Source of the DNA: an uncultured Nostocoides sp. | GTDB lineage: Bacteria; Actinomycetota; Actinomycetes; Actinomycetales; Dermatophilaceae | Assembly (NCBI GenBank): GCA_937907685.1 | Contig: CALCXF010000025.1 | Coordinates: 1-45,614, forward strand | Direction of reading: 5' to 3' | Length of the DNA stretch: 45,614 nt | Shown: positions 1 through 7,843 of the stretch, piece by piece | How the letters are laid out: each line of letters starts with the position of its first letter | Numbering within the stretch: the stretch's first letter is position 1 | The notes under the pieces: generated by a model | Told to the model about the DNA's origin: nothing | Databases searched by the model: none | The model's input: the letters and a program-made list of their open reading frames with translations, nothing else | Translations under genes and position numbers: made by a program

Positions 1-162
1 ACGAACGCCGTCCGATCGCAGGCCCTGCAGCTGTTGCTCGACGAGGTGCTCGCCGTCGCCACGCTCCAGGCCGACGCCCTCGTCACCGTCGACTCCGAGC
101 TCGCCAGCACGGCATCCGACGTGGTTCGGCTCGCGAGCATCGACGACCTCACGTCATCCTGA
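1..162 (+). CDS. C-terminal fragment of an unidentified protein (possibly PIN-like)
   Basis: The window opens inside a gene whose last 53 codons are read in frame 1 and stop with TGA at 160-162. The visible tail contains LLLDEVLAVATLQADALVTV followed by DSELA and ends VVRLASIDDLTSS. The 'ADALVTVDSELA' then hydrophobic-strand pattern resembles the end of PIN-domain nucleases, where a late acidic residue follows a beta strand. The fragment is too short to prove this. The codons are GC-rich at third positions, as in the neighbours, so it looks like a genuine chromosomal gene. The distance to the next likely start (247) is 84 bp, so the two may or may not be cotranscribed. Function unknown. Confidence 0.5.
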   Translation, partial: TNAVRSQALQLLLDEVLAVATLQADALVTVDSELASTASDVVRLASIDDLTSS

Positions 163-246
163 GCTCTTTCGACGACCGCACCCCCGGTGTACCATCGTCG
201 GTTCGCCAGCATGCGAACCAACCCCGAATCGAGAGGTGGCTCCGCC

Positions 247-2334
247 GTGTCTGCGCAGTCCGCCGACTCCGCCCAGGCCACCGAGAGCGCCGCCACCACC
301 GGTGGAGAATCACCCTCCACCGACGTGCTGGCCCGCGAGCAGGCCCACCTCGACCACGCCCGTGACGAGCTGCGCCGGATGCGCGAGGCGGCCGACCGCC
401 TCGACGCCTCGACCGCCGGCGACGCGTACGCGAGCGAGCTCCTCGGACGCGTCCTCGCCCGGCGAGTGGCCTCGCTCACCGACGACCCTCGCACCACGCT
501 GTTCTTCGGCCGCATCGACGTTCGCACCCCCGACACCGTCGAGACGTTCCACATCGGGCGTCGGCACGTCTCCGACGACAGCGGTGACCCCGTCGTCGTC
601 GACTGGCGCGCACCGATCTCGACGGCCTTCTACCGCGCGTCCCCGGCCGACCCGATGGGCGTCGAGCTGCGCCGACGGTTCGGGGTCGACCGGGGTCGTC
701 TCACGGCTTACGAGGACGAGCGCCTCACCCAGGGCGGCACCACCGACCACAGCGCGATCCTCGCGGCCGAGATCGAGAGGCCGAGGGCGGGGCCGATGCG
801 CGACATCGTCTCGACGATCCAGCCCGAGCAGGACGAGATCGTCCGCAGCGACCTCTCGACGAGCATCTGCGTCCAAGGGGCCCCGGGTACCGGCAAGACG
901 GCCGTCGGCCTGCACCGGGCCGCCTGGCTGCTCTATGCCTTCCGGTCCCAGCTCGACCGCTCAGGCGTCCTCGTCGTCGGACCCAACCACGCCTTCCTCG
1001 ACCACATCGGCGCCGTGCTCCCGTCCCTCGGCGAGCTGCGGGTGCGCCACTCGACGATCGGCTCCCTCCTCGAGCACGGCCGAGTCCGTGCGACGGAATC
1101 GACAGGGGTGGCGCACCTCAAGGGCGACGCCCGCCTCGCGGAGGTGCTGCGCCGAGCCGTCTGGTCACATCTGCGCCGAGCCGAGGAACCGCTGGTGGTT
1201 CCGCGCGGGTCACGCCGTTGGCGAGTGGCACCCACGGACATCCAGGACGAGGTCGACGCCCTCATCGCTCGCGGCGTGCGCTACTCCGCCGCTCGGGAGC
1301 TCCTCCCGCAGCGCCTGGCCCACCGCGTCCTCCTGCAGATGGAGCGCTCGGGGGACTCCCCCGACGACCGCGTCCAGGACTCCATCGCCCGATCCACCCC
1401 TGTCAGCGCCTGTGTCCGGAGCCTGTGGCCGGTCCTGGACCCCGCAGGCGTCCTCTTCACGCTGTTCTCGGATGCCGCCGCACTCGCTGCGGCCGCCGAC
1501 GGCATCCTCACCGGCGACGAGCAGCGGTCGCTGCTGTGGACCGACTCGCCCCGCACCAAGGGCGCCGCCCGGTGGAGCCCGGCCGACATGGCGCTCCTCG
1601 ACGAGGTGGCGGACCTCCTCGACCGCACCCCGAGCCTCGGCCACCTCGTGCTCGACGAGGCACAGGACCTGTCGCCGATGCAGCTGCGAGCCGTCGGCCG
1701 TCGTGCGTCGACCGGGTCCCTCACCGTGCTCGGCGACATCGCGCAGGGCACGACGCCGTGGGCCACGGAGTCGTGGGAGGAGGCGATGCGCCACCTGGGA
1801 CGCGGGGCCCACGAGCTCGTCGTCCTCGACCGCGGGTTCCGGGTGCCGAGCCTCGTGATCGAGTTCGCCGCACGACTGCTGCCGCACATGGCGCCGGACA
1901 TCGTGGCGCCGGCGTCCGTGCGCGACGACCCCGGTCGGCTGACGATCGTGCCGACCGACGCGGATCGCCGGCTCGAGGCGGTGACGGATGCCGTGCGCGC
2001 GGCTGCCCGTGAGCCCGGCTCGGTCGGAGTCATCGCCGTGGACACCGACCTGGCTCCGCTCAGTACCGCCCTGACGTCAGCCGGGATGCCGCACGGCAGA
2101 CTCGACGCCGACCACGGAGACGACGCGGACCACCAGGTCGAGCTCGTGCCGGCGAGCATCACCAAGGGGCTCGAGTTCGACCGCGTCGTCGTGGTGGAGC
2201 CCGCCGCCATCGCCGCGGCCGAGCCGGACGAGCGCACCGGCCTGCGTCGGCTCTACGTGGTGCTCACCCGAGCGGTCTCCGAGCTGACGGTGGTGCACGC
2301 TGCTCCGCTCCCCGGGCCGCTCTCGGTCACCTGA
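247..2334 (+). CDS. helR: HelR/HelD-like RNA polymerase recycling ATPase (UvrD/Rep-type superfamily 1 fold)
   Basis: A protein of 695 aa, the usual size for actinobacterial HelD/HelR proteins. These bind RNA polymerase, clear stalled complexes and in some species displace rifamycins. Visible features: an N-terminal helical region (about residues 30-60, likely the coiled coil that enters the polymerase secondary channel), Walker A GAPGTGKT around residues 211-218 with catalytic Lys217, Walker B LVLDEAQD with Asp470-Glu471, and C-terminal superfamily 1 motifs including ITKGLEFDRVVVVEP and RRLYVVLTRA. Start: GTG at 247 has GAGAGG upstream (231-236). The frame stays open back to GTG 187 and ATG 211, but those lack a ribosome-binding site and code for atypical sequence. 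No rifamycin-associated element was recognised upstream. HelR rather than generic UvrD is inferred from length and motif spacing. Confidence 0.85.
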   Translation: MSAQSADSAQATESAATTGGESPSTDVLAREQAHLDHARDELRRMREAADRLDASTAGDAYASELLGRVLARRVASLTDDPRTTLFFGRIDVRTPDTVETFHIGRRHVSDDSGDPVVVDWRAPISTAFYRASPADPMGVELRRRFGVDRGRLTAYEDERLTQGGTTDHSAILAAEIERPRAGPMRDIVSTIQPEQDEIVRSDLSTSICVQGAPGTGKTAVGLHRAAWLLYAFRSQLDRSGVLVVGPNHAFLDHIGAVLPSLGELRVRHSTIGSLLEHGRVRATESTGVAHLKGDARLAEVLRRAVWSHLRRAEEPLVVPRGSRRWRVAPTDIQDEVDALIARGVRYSAARELLPQRLAHRVLLQMERSGDSPDDRVQDSIARSTPVSACVRSLWPVLDPAGVLFTLFSDAAALAAAADGILTGDEQRSLLWTDSPRTKGAARWSPADMALLDEVADLLDRTPSLGHLVLDEAQDLSPMQLRAVGRRASTGSLTVLGDIAQGTTPWATESWEEAMRHLGRGAHELVVLDRGFRVPSLVIEFAARLLPHMAPDIVAPASVRDDPGRLTIVPTDADRRLEAVTDAVRAAAREPGSVGVIAVDTDLAPLSTALTSAGMPHGRLDADHGDDADHQVELVPASITKGLEFDRVVVVEPAAIAAAEPDERTGLRRLYVVLTRAVSELTVVHAAPLPGPLSVT

Positions 2335-2363
2335 CCCCCCGGCACCCATTCTTCGCCGACGCC

Positions 2364-2396
2364 TTGACAATGTACAACCATTTGGTTGTACATTGT
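2364..2396 (+). promoter_or_regulatory. Promoter with perfect 30-bp operator palindrome, ArsR autoregulation site
   Basis: TTGACA (2364-2369) and TACATT (2389-2394), 19 bp apart, form a promoter. A perfect inverted repeat spans 2367-2396: the 14-base arm acaatgtacaacca, a 2-base TT centre, and the exact reverse complement. The operator covers the -35 end, spacer and -10, so a bound dimer would block RNA polymerase. The expected transcription start is about 2400-2401, the first base of the GTG start codon, so the mRNA is probably leaderless. It immediately precedes an ArsR-type repressor, the obvious ligand. Confidence 0.85.
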
Positions 2397-2400
2397 CCCC

Positions 2401-2730
2401 GTGAACGAGACCACCGAGGACACGGCGGACGCCATGTTCCACGCGCTCTCCGACCGCACGCGGCGCGACATCCTGCGTCGCGTGCTGGCCGGGGAGCACT
2501 CGGTCACCACCCTGGCCGCGAAGTACGACATGAGCTTCGCCGCCGTCCAGAAGCACGTCGCCGTCCTGGAGAAGGCCGGCCTGCTGACCAAGCGGCGCAA
2601 CGGCCGCGAACAGCTGGCCAGCGGCGACGTGCAGGCGGTCCGGTCCGTCGCCTCGATGCTCGACGAGCTCGAGGGCGTGTGGCGGGGGCGGGTCGCCCGT
2701 ATCGAGGCACTACTCACCGAGGAGAACTGA
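2401..2730 (+). CDS. ArsR-family winged-helix transcriptional repressor
   Basis: A 109-aa regulator of the ArsR/SmtB type paired with SRPBCC proteins. The helix-turn-helix is clear: MFHALSDRTRRDILRRVL, then SVTTLAAKYDMSFAAVQKHV as recognition region, then the wing around LLTKRRNGREQ. No CxCxxC-type metal site is visible, so the inducer is probably not a thiophilic metal. The frame is open upstream to TTG 2386, inside the operator. GTG 2401 is chosen because it begins the conserved domain and sits 6 bp after the -10, implying leaderless translation. Its stop is one base before the ATG of the SRPBCC gene, so the two form an operon. Autorepression through the palindrome at 2367-2396 is inferred. 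Confidence 0.92.
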   Translation: MNETTEDTADAMFHALSDRTRRDILRRVLAGEHSVTTLAAKYDMSFAAVQKHVAVLEKAGLLTKRRNGREQLASGDVQAVRSVASMLDELEGVWRGRVARIEALLTEEN

Positions 2731-2731
2731 C

Positions 2732-3232
2732 ATGCCTGTCACCGACATCACCAAGGACGTCGACAACCGCACCCTGACGATCACGGCCGAGTTCGCCGCT
2801 CCCGTCGAGCGCGTCTGGTCGCTCTACGAGGACCCGCGCCAGCTGGAGCAGGTGTGGGGCCCGCCCGACTACCCGGCGACCTTCGTCGACCACGACCTGC
2901 GCCCCGGCAGCCGCACCACCTACTTCATGACCTCGCCCGAGGGTGAGAAGTTCGCCGGCTACTGGGACATCACCGGGGTCGAGCAGGGCAGCCGGATCAC
3001 CTTCCGCGACGGGTTCGCGAACGAGGACCTGACGCCGAACCCCGACCTCCCCATCTCGGAGAACGTCTACGCGTTCGAGTCGGTCGGCGGCGGCACCCGA
3101 GCGGTGTACATGAGCACGTACGACTCGGCAGAGGCGCTCCAGACGGTTCTGGACATGGGGATGGAGGAGGGTGCGCGGTCCTCGATCAACCAGATCGACG
3201 GATTCCTCGCCCAGGACGCCACCGCCCGCTGA
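2732..3232 (+). CDS. SRPBCC (AHSA1/START-like) domain protein
   Basis: 166 aa forming one AHSA1-type SRPBCC domain, a helix-grip fold with a hydrophobic pocket. Typical elements are FAAPVERVWSLYEDPRQLEQ near the N-terminus, the conserved VWGPPDYPATF, a central YFMTSPEGEKFAGYWDI strand pair, and the long C-terminal helix ending in INQIDGFLA. It follows the ArsR gene with one intervening base, and the end of arsR (ACCGAGGAG) provides its ribosome-binding site. ArsR-SRPBCC pairs are very common in actinobacteria. The SRPBCC partner is thought to bind or detoxify a small hydrophobic ligand, but the ligand cannot be told from sequence. A strong hairpin follows the stop, so the operon probably has two genes. 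Confidence 0.9.
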   Translation: MPVTDITKDVDNRTLTITAEFAAPVERVWSLYEDPRQLEQVWGPPDYPATFVDHDLRPGSRTTYFMTSPEGEKFAGYWDITGVEQGSRITFRDGFANEDLTPNPDLPISENVYAFESVGGGTRAVYMSTYDSAEALQTVLDMGMEEGARSSINQIDGFLAQDATAR

Positions 3233-3243
3233 GCGACGTCACC

Positions 3244-3275
3244 GAGTGCCCGGCGGCCGGTGCCGCCGGGCACTC
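3244..3275 (+). terminator. Intrinsic-terminator-like hairpin after the ArsR/SRPBCC operon
   Basis: A perfect 13-bp stem, GAGTGCCCGGCGG (3244-3256) pairing with CCGCCGGGCACTC (3263-3275), closes a 6-base loop. It starts 11 bp after the SRPBCC stop. There is no U-run, as is usual for high-GC actinobacterial terminators. Confidence 0.75.
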
Positions 3276-3299
3276 GCGTGCCTGCCGTGCGGGAAGCCG

Positions 3300-3353
3300 G
3301 AGGGTGAGTCACCCTCGCTGGGTGACGACCCGGGGGCAGCGCCTCCTTAGATT
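3300..3353 (+). promoter_or_regulatory. Palindromic operator and putative -10 before the membrane-protein gene
   Basis: GAGGGTGA-g-TCACCCTC (3300-3316) is a 17-bp palindrome with 8-bp arms. A third GGGTGA half-site follows at 3320-3325. TAGATT (3348-3353) is a good -10 candidate with no matching -35, which suits an activator-dependent promoter with the regulator bound at about -35 to -60. The regulator is unknown. Confidence 0.5.
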
Positions 3354-3425
3354 CGCGGGTGACGCGGTACCGACCGTCGAACCGGAATGGCATGGAACCC
3401 GTCGCTGGACCGGAAGAGGACGCTC

Positions 3426-4787
3426 ATGACCCAGGCAACCGACTCGAGCACCACTGCCCTCGACGCGGAGGAGCGGGCCGAGCTGGAACGGCTGCGCGCC
3501 GAGGGTGCCGGCAGGGGACCGACGGACACGGCATCCCGCGCCGGCCGAGGACGCTGGACTGCCGCGATCGTCCTGATGCTGCTGGCCGCGTTGCTGGCCC
3601 CCCTGTCAGCGCTGGCCACGTGGACCCGCACCACGATCCTCGACAGCGACCGGTACGTGGCCATGGTCGCCCCGTTGGCGGACGACCCCGCCGTGCAGGA
3701 GGAGATCTCCCGCCGCATCACCGACGCCGTCTTCGAGGCCCTGCGGGTCGAGGAGCTCACCACCCGCACCCTCGAGGCGGTGGCCGAGCGACCGCGGGTC
3801 GAGGGCGTGACCCAGGACCTTCCCGTCGACCTCACGACGTTCGCGGAGCCGATCTCCAACGCCATCCACGGGTTCACGGAGCAGCAGGTCACCCGGCTCG
3901 TCGCCTCGCAGACGTTCGAGGACGCCTGGGTCGCCGCGAACCGGGAGGCGCACGCCAGCCTCGTGGCCGCCCTGACCGGGGAGACCGCGACCGAGGGGGT
4001 GACCGTGAGTGAGGGCCGAGTCTCCGTCAACCTGGCGGCGTTCATCGAGGCGATCAAACCCGTCCTCGTGGAACGAGGAGTGCCGTTCGCCGACCGCATC
4101 CCAGCGGTGAACGCGCAGTTCGTCATCCTCGACAGCACGAGCCTCGCCAGTGCCCAGTCGGCCGTCCGCATCCTCGACCTCCTGCGGTGGGTGCTTCCCG
4201 TCGTGGCGATCCTGCTCCTCGTCGCCGGGGTGGCCGTCGCGCCCAACCGTCGGCGGGCCCTCGTGATCGGCGCCTCCATGGTGACCGGTGCGCTCGTCCT
4301 CCTGTTGCTCGGTGTCCAGGTGCTCCGCGCGCTCTATCTCGACGACCTCGAAGCGCTGCTCCTCGTCCCCCAGGTCGGGACCGTGCTCTTCGACACGGTG
4401 TCCATGCCGCTGCGGCTGGGAGTGCGCTCCCTGGCCATGCTCTTCCTCCTCATCGCCCTTGCGGCGTGGGTCGCCGGGCCGTCGACGGGGGCCGTCACCG
4501 TGCGGCGGGTTCCGGCGCGGCTGGCCGGGGCGACCTCCCGCCCGACGGGTGCGCTGGCGTCGGTCGCGCGCTTCGCCAGCCGCAACGCAACCGCTCTGCG
4601 CGCAGCCGTGGGAGGGCTTGCGGTCCTTGCCCTCCTCGTCGGTGACCGCCCCAGCGCCGGGGGTGTCCTGCTGATCGCGGTCATCGCGGCGGTGGCGCTC
4701 ATCGTCATCGAGGTGTTCCGTCGCTGGGGCCTCCAGGACGCCGACTCGCTGAGCGAGGGCGGTCCGGCCGAGGTGGCGCCGGTCTAG
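3426..4787 (+). CDS. Conserved membrane protein, one N-terminal plus five C-terminal TM segments
   Basis: 453 aa of unknown function. A charged cytoplasmic N-terminus (EERAELERLRAEGAG) is followed by a first membrane helix at about 44-66, a large, probably extracytoplasmic, mostly helical domain (about 67-250), and five more helices at about 252-272, 279-301, 335-351, 391-410 and 412-436. A short basic-acidic tail ends the protein. Start: ATG 3426 with GGAAGAGGA at 3412-3420. The in-frame ATG at 3387 has no such site. It is transcribed alone; the next gene is convergent. The palindrome at 3300-3316 suggests dedicated regulation, perhaps by envelope stress (inference). I do not recognise an enzymatic motif. 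Confidence 0.85.
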   Translation: MTQATDSSTTALDAEERAELERLRAEGAGRGPTDTASRAGRGRWTAAIVLMLLAALLAPLSALATWTRTTILDSDRYVAMVAPLADDPAVQEEISRRITDAVFEALRVEELTTRTLEAVAERPRVEGVTQDLPVDLTTFAEPISNAIHGFTEQQVTRLVASQTFEDAWVAANREAHASLVAALTGETATEGVTVSEGRVSVNLAAFIEAIKPVLVERGVPFADRIPAVNAQFVILDSTSLASAQSAVRILDLLRWVLPVVAILLLVAGVAVAPNRRRALVIGASMVTGALVLLLLGVQVLRALYLDDLEALLLVPQVGTVLFDTVSMPLRLGVRSLAMLFLLIALAAWVAGPSTGAVTVRRVPARLAGATSRPTGALASVARFASRNATALRAAVGGLAVLALLVGDRPSAGGVLLIAVIAAVALIVIEVFRRWGLQDADSLSEGGPAEVAPV

Positions 4788-4838
4788 GAGTCGTCCGACG
4801 GAGTTGCGCCCCGAGCCCATGGCCGAAGGCGCCGTCCG

Positions 4839-5282
4839 TCAGACGCAGAACTCGTTGCCCTCGGGGTCATGCATGACCACCCAGTGCACCCCCAGGTCGG
4901 CATGCTCCTCGAGCCGGGTCGCGCCCAGACCCTCGAGCCGCGTCACCTCGGCCGCGACGCGCTCACGCTGCTCCTCGAGCGGCACGGATGGCCCGCCCCC
5001 GGCGAGGAGGTCGATGTGGACCCGGTTCTTGACGCCCTTCACCTCGGGCACCCGCTGGAAGAAGATCCGGGGGTGCCCCTCCGCCTCGATCGCCGAGGCG
5101 TCGTTCCATCGCTCCTCCGGCACGCCCTGGGCCGCCAGGAAGGCCGGCCAGTCCTCGAAGTCGCCGGGGGGCCCGGGGATGTCATATCCCCGGTCCGCGA
5201 GCGCGGTGGCCCAGAACCTGCTGAGCGCCGCGGGGTCCACGGCGTCGATGACAACTTGGATGGGAGCTGTTGATCGGTCCAT
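4839..5282 (-). CDS. VOC-family (glyoxalase-like) protein
   Basis: 147 aa in a glyoxalase/bleomycin-resistance fold of the Glyoxalase_6 type. The beta-alpha-beta-beta-beta pattern is visible as IQVVIDAVDPAALSRFWATA, then PRIFFQRVPEVKGVKNRVHI, then a second module ending VVMHDPEGNEFCV, the hallmark DPEGN-FC end of the family. The substrate is unknown; many relatives are of unassigned function. Start: ATG at 5282 gives the N-terminus MDRSTAPIQ. GTG at 5300 in the same frame is an alternative adding six residues, and neither has a well-spaced ribosome-binding site. It converges with the membrane-protein gene and is 75 bp downstream of the SDR gene on the same strand, so the two could be cotranscribed. 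Confidence 0.88.
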   Translation of the reverse strand: MDRSTAPIQVVIDAVDPAALSRFWATALADRGYDIPGPPGDFEDWPAFLAAQGVPEERWNDASAIEAEGHPRIFFQRVPEVKGVKNRVHIDLLAGGGPSVPLEEQRERVAAEVTRLEGLGATRLEEHADLGVHWVVMHDPEGNEFCV

Positions 5283-5375
5283 CCCCGCAGTGTCTCGCAC
5301 GCCCCCGACAGGAGGTGTGAGTCCTGGGCGACCCCCCGGGGCCCGCCCTCTGAATGCGGGGAGGCCTGCGAGCCG

Positions 5376-6446
5376 TCAGGGCTCGCGACGATGGCTGACC
5401 GGCCCCTCTCGCACGAGCCTCCTCAGCTGCTCGCTCACCCTCCGCCGGCGCAGCGCGGGTGTGTGGTCGGAGGCGGCCCCCCGCATGCCGTCCAGGGTCT
5501 CGAGCAGCACGGAGGGGCCGTCGACCGTTGGGCTCCAGCCGAGCACCGACCTCGCCCGGGTGGTGTCGAGCAACGGCACGGAGTACCCGAGATCGAGCCA
5601 CCCCGGGTCGACCGGCTGGACCCTCGCGTGCCACGCGGCCGACATCGCGACGCGGACCGCAGCAGCGGGAACGTGGACGTGACGAGCCCCGAGGGCGGTT
5701 GCCATGTCGTCCGGCGTCACCGGCGGGTCTGCGGCCAGGTTGAACGCCCCGGCGGCACGCTTCGTGAGGGCACGGAGCACGGCATCCGCCACGTCGCTCG
5801 AGTGCACGACCGGAACCTTCAACCGGCGGTCGAGGGGCAGCAGCGGAAGGAGGCCGAGGGCCTGTGCCGGGACGAGGGCGGGCACACCGTAGCGGAGGAG
5901 TGCGCTCCCTGCGGACGCCTGCCCGACGATGCCAGGCCGCAGCCTCGTGACGACGGTCCCTCTGCCACCGGCCTCGTGCTCGTCGAGGAGGCGCTCGGCC
6001 GCTGCCTTGTGACGGCTGTAGGGAGAGCTCGGAACACCGCGGGTGGGCCAGCTCTCGTCGACAGGGACGTCGTCGCGCTTCGGCGAGTAGGCGCCGACGG
6101 AGGACATGTGCACCACGTGCGGGACCTTCTCGTCGAGAACGGCGCGGAGCACCCGCCGCGTCCCGCCCACGCCCAGCGCCTCCAGGTACGCCTCGTCGTG
6201 CGAGGGCTGGAACCCCCAGGCCAGGTGCACGACGGCCGCCGCGCCCCGGAAGGCGTCGCGCAGCACCGGCGTGGCCCCGTCGGTGGTCAGGTCGGTGGTC
6301 CGCCAGTCGACGGCGTCGAAGGGTGGACGGCCACGCTCGGGCGGCCTTCGGGCGAGGCCGACCAGCTCATGGCCTCCGTCGGCGACGAGACGACGCACGA
6401 GGGCCGACCCGACGTTTCCGGTGGCGCCGGTGATGACGATGCGCAC
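5376..6446 (-). CDS. NAD(P)-dependent extended SDR (epimerase/dehydratase family)
   Basis: 356 aa. The N-terminal Rossmann motif MRIVITGATGNVGSALV carries GxxGxxG, VVHLAWGF follows the fourth strand, and the catalytic pair is in YSRHKAAAE (YxxxK) after HMSSVGAYS. The C-terminal half holds the variable substrate-binding region (DVADAVLRAL, then DTTRARSVLGWSPTVDG). This is the atypical/extended SDR group of sugar-nucleotide or steroid-like reductases. The substrate cannot be read. The GTG start at 6446 has AGAGGAGAGG about 6 bases upstream. It is divergent from the type III PKS operon, with 180 bp between start codons. It might act on that pathway's product, but this is only positional inference. 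Confidence 0.85.
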   Translation of the reverse strand: MRIVITGATGNVGSALVRRLVADGGHELVGLARRPPERGRPPFDAVDWRTTDLTTDGATPVLRDAFRGAAAVVHLAWGFQPSHDEAYLEALGVGGTRRVLRAVLDEKVPHVVHMSSVGAYSPKRDDVPVDESWPTRGVPSSPYSRHKAAAERLLDEHEAGGRGTVVTRLRPGIVGQASAGSALLRYGVPALVPAQALGLLPLLPLDRRLKVPVVHSSDVADAVLRALTKRAAGAFNLAADPPVTPDDMATALGARHVHVPAAAVRVAMSAAWHARVQPVDPGWLDLGYSVPLLDTTRARSVLGWSPTVDGPSVLLETLDGMRGAASDHTPALRRRRVSEQLRRLVREGPVSHRREP

Positions 6447-6626
6447 GAGACCTCTCCTCTGTCGTCGCCTGCCCGACCAGTCGTCGCGTCGCTGAGCGGG
6501 TCCTGATCATGCCTCTTCCTTCGGCTCATTCGACCTCGGCGCGACCGGTGGATGCACGTTAGACATGTCGGTGATGTCGTGCGCGTGCGGGGTCTGCGAC
6601 GGCTTGGCCCCATCGACGCTGGGTAC

Positions 6627-7829
6627 ATGAGCGGAGTGACCGCAGCGGGAGGCGCCGACGACGCGTGGGACGTCGTCGTGGTCGGCGCAGGCCCCGCCGG
6701 AGCCGCAGCGGCGCTCGGTGCACTGCGCGTCGACCCCACCATGCGGGTTCTCCTCCTCGACCGCGCCGACTTCCCTCGGGACAAGTGCTGCGGCGACGGC
6801 ATCGCGCCGCACGTCCTCGACGTGCTCGGCAGCGTGGGCGCCGGTGATGTGGTCCGCGGGTGGACGCCCTTGAGGCGGCTGGAGATCGCCCGGGCCGGAC
6901 ATGGCGTCGAGGGGGTCCTCGCCCGGCCGGCCTGGGTCATCCCCCGAGCCGTCTTCGATGCCGGGCTGGTGAGCCGCGCGGTCGCGGCCGGGGCGGTCCT
7001 CCGGCGGCAGCGCGTGTCCTCGGTTCATCAGCGCCCGCGCGGAACGGTCGTCGACGGCACGACCTGGGCCAAGGTCGTCATCGGGGCCGACGGCGCCCAC
7101 TCGGCCGTCCGTTCCTCCCTGCGAGCCCGCGCCCACCACGCACGGGCGCTGGCCGTGCGCGGGTACGCGCCCACTCCGGAGCGCCGGCGCGGCGTGCAGG
7201 TCATCCGGTTCGGCGGCAGACGGCAGCCCTCCTACGCGTGGGCGTTCGACCGTGGTGACGGCCTGTCCAACGTCGGTTACGGGGAGCTGCTGGACCGGAA
7301 CGGGAGCGCCCCCGCGCCCACCCGCTCGATGATGATGGAGCAGCTCGACGAGCTGCTCCCGGGCGCCGGAGCCGGCGGCACGCAGTGGCGCGGTCACCAC
7401 CTGCCGCTGTCCGGATGGCGCTGGCACCAGCCGGACGGCGCCACACTGCTGGCCGGTGACGCTGCCGGTCTCGTCAACCCGATGACCGGCGAGGGCATCT
7501 ACTACGCGGTGGCCACCGGCGTGCTGGCCGGCCGGGCGGCCGCTCGAGCAGTCGCCGCCGGATCGCCGGCGGCCGCCGGCCGCAGGTATCGTCGCCATGT
7601 CCGCAGGCTGCTCGCCAGCCACCTCCGGCACACCTGGGTCGTGTCCCGGCTCTCGCGCCGCCCGGTCGTCCTCGATGCCGGCCTGCGGGCCGCCGGCCGT
7701 GACGCACAGGTCTTCGACGACCTCGTGGAGATGGGCCTCGGAGACGGCCGCATCACCCCTCGACTGGCCGCCGGCCTCGTGGCAGGGTTCGTCGCCGACG
7801 TCAACACCGTGTCCTCGCCCCGTCGATGA
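6627..7829 (+). CDS. Geranylgeranyl-reductase-family FAD-dependent oxidoreductase
   Basis: 400 aa. DVVVVGAGPAGAAAA near the N-terminus binds the FAD ADP moiety. KCCGDGIAPHVLDVL matches the conserved cysteine-containing segment of the GGR/ChlP/digeranylgeranyl-phospholipid-reductase family. VIGADGAHSAVR is the DG motif, and GDAAGLVNPMTGEGIYYAV is the family's flavin motif. Such enzymes saturate isoprenoid chains or act as related flavin oxidoreductases. ATG 6627 begins just before the Rossmann fold; the frame is open to 6552 but without family-like sequence. It is the first gene of a five-gene operon with a type III PKS and a UbiA prenyltransferase, so reduction of a prenyl side chain on the product is the best guess. 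Confidence 0.88.
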   Translation: MSGVTAAGGADDAWDVVVVGAGPAGAAAALGALRVDPTMRVLLLDRADFPRDKCCGDGIAPHVLDVLGSVGAGDVVRGWTPLRRLEIARAGHGVEGVLARPAWVIPRAVFDAGLVSRAVAAGAVLRRQRVSSVHQRPRGTVVDGTTWAKVVIGADGAHSAVRSSLRARAHHARALAVRGYAPTPERRRGVQVIRFGGRRQPSYAWAFDRGDGLSNVGYGELLDRNGSAPAPTRSMMMEQLDELLPGAGAGGTQWRGHHLPLSGWRWHQPDGATLLAGDAAGLVNPMTGEGIYYAVATGVLAGRAAARAVAAGSPAAAGRRYRRHVRRLLASHLRHTWVVSRLSRRPVVLDAGLRAAGRDAQVFDDLVEMGLGDGRITPRLAAGLVAGFVADVNTVSSPRR

Positions 7830-7843
7830 AGGAGCCACCCGCC

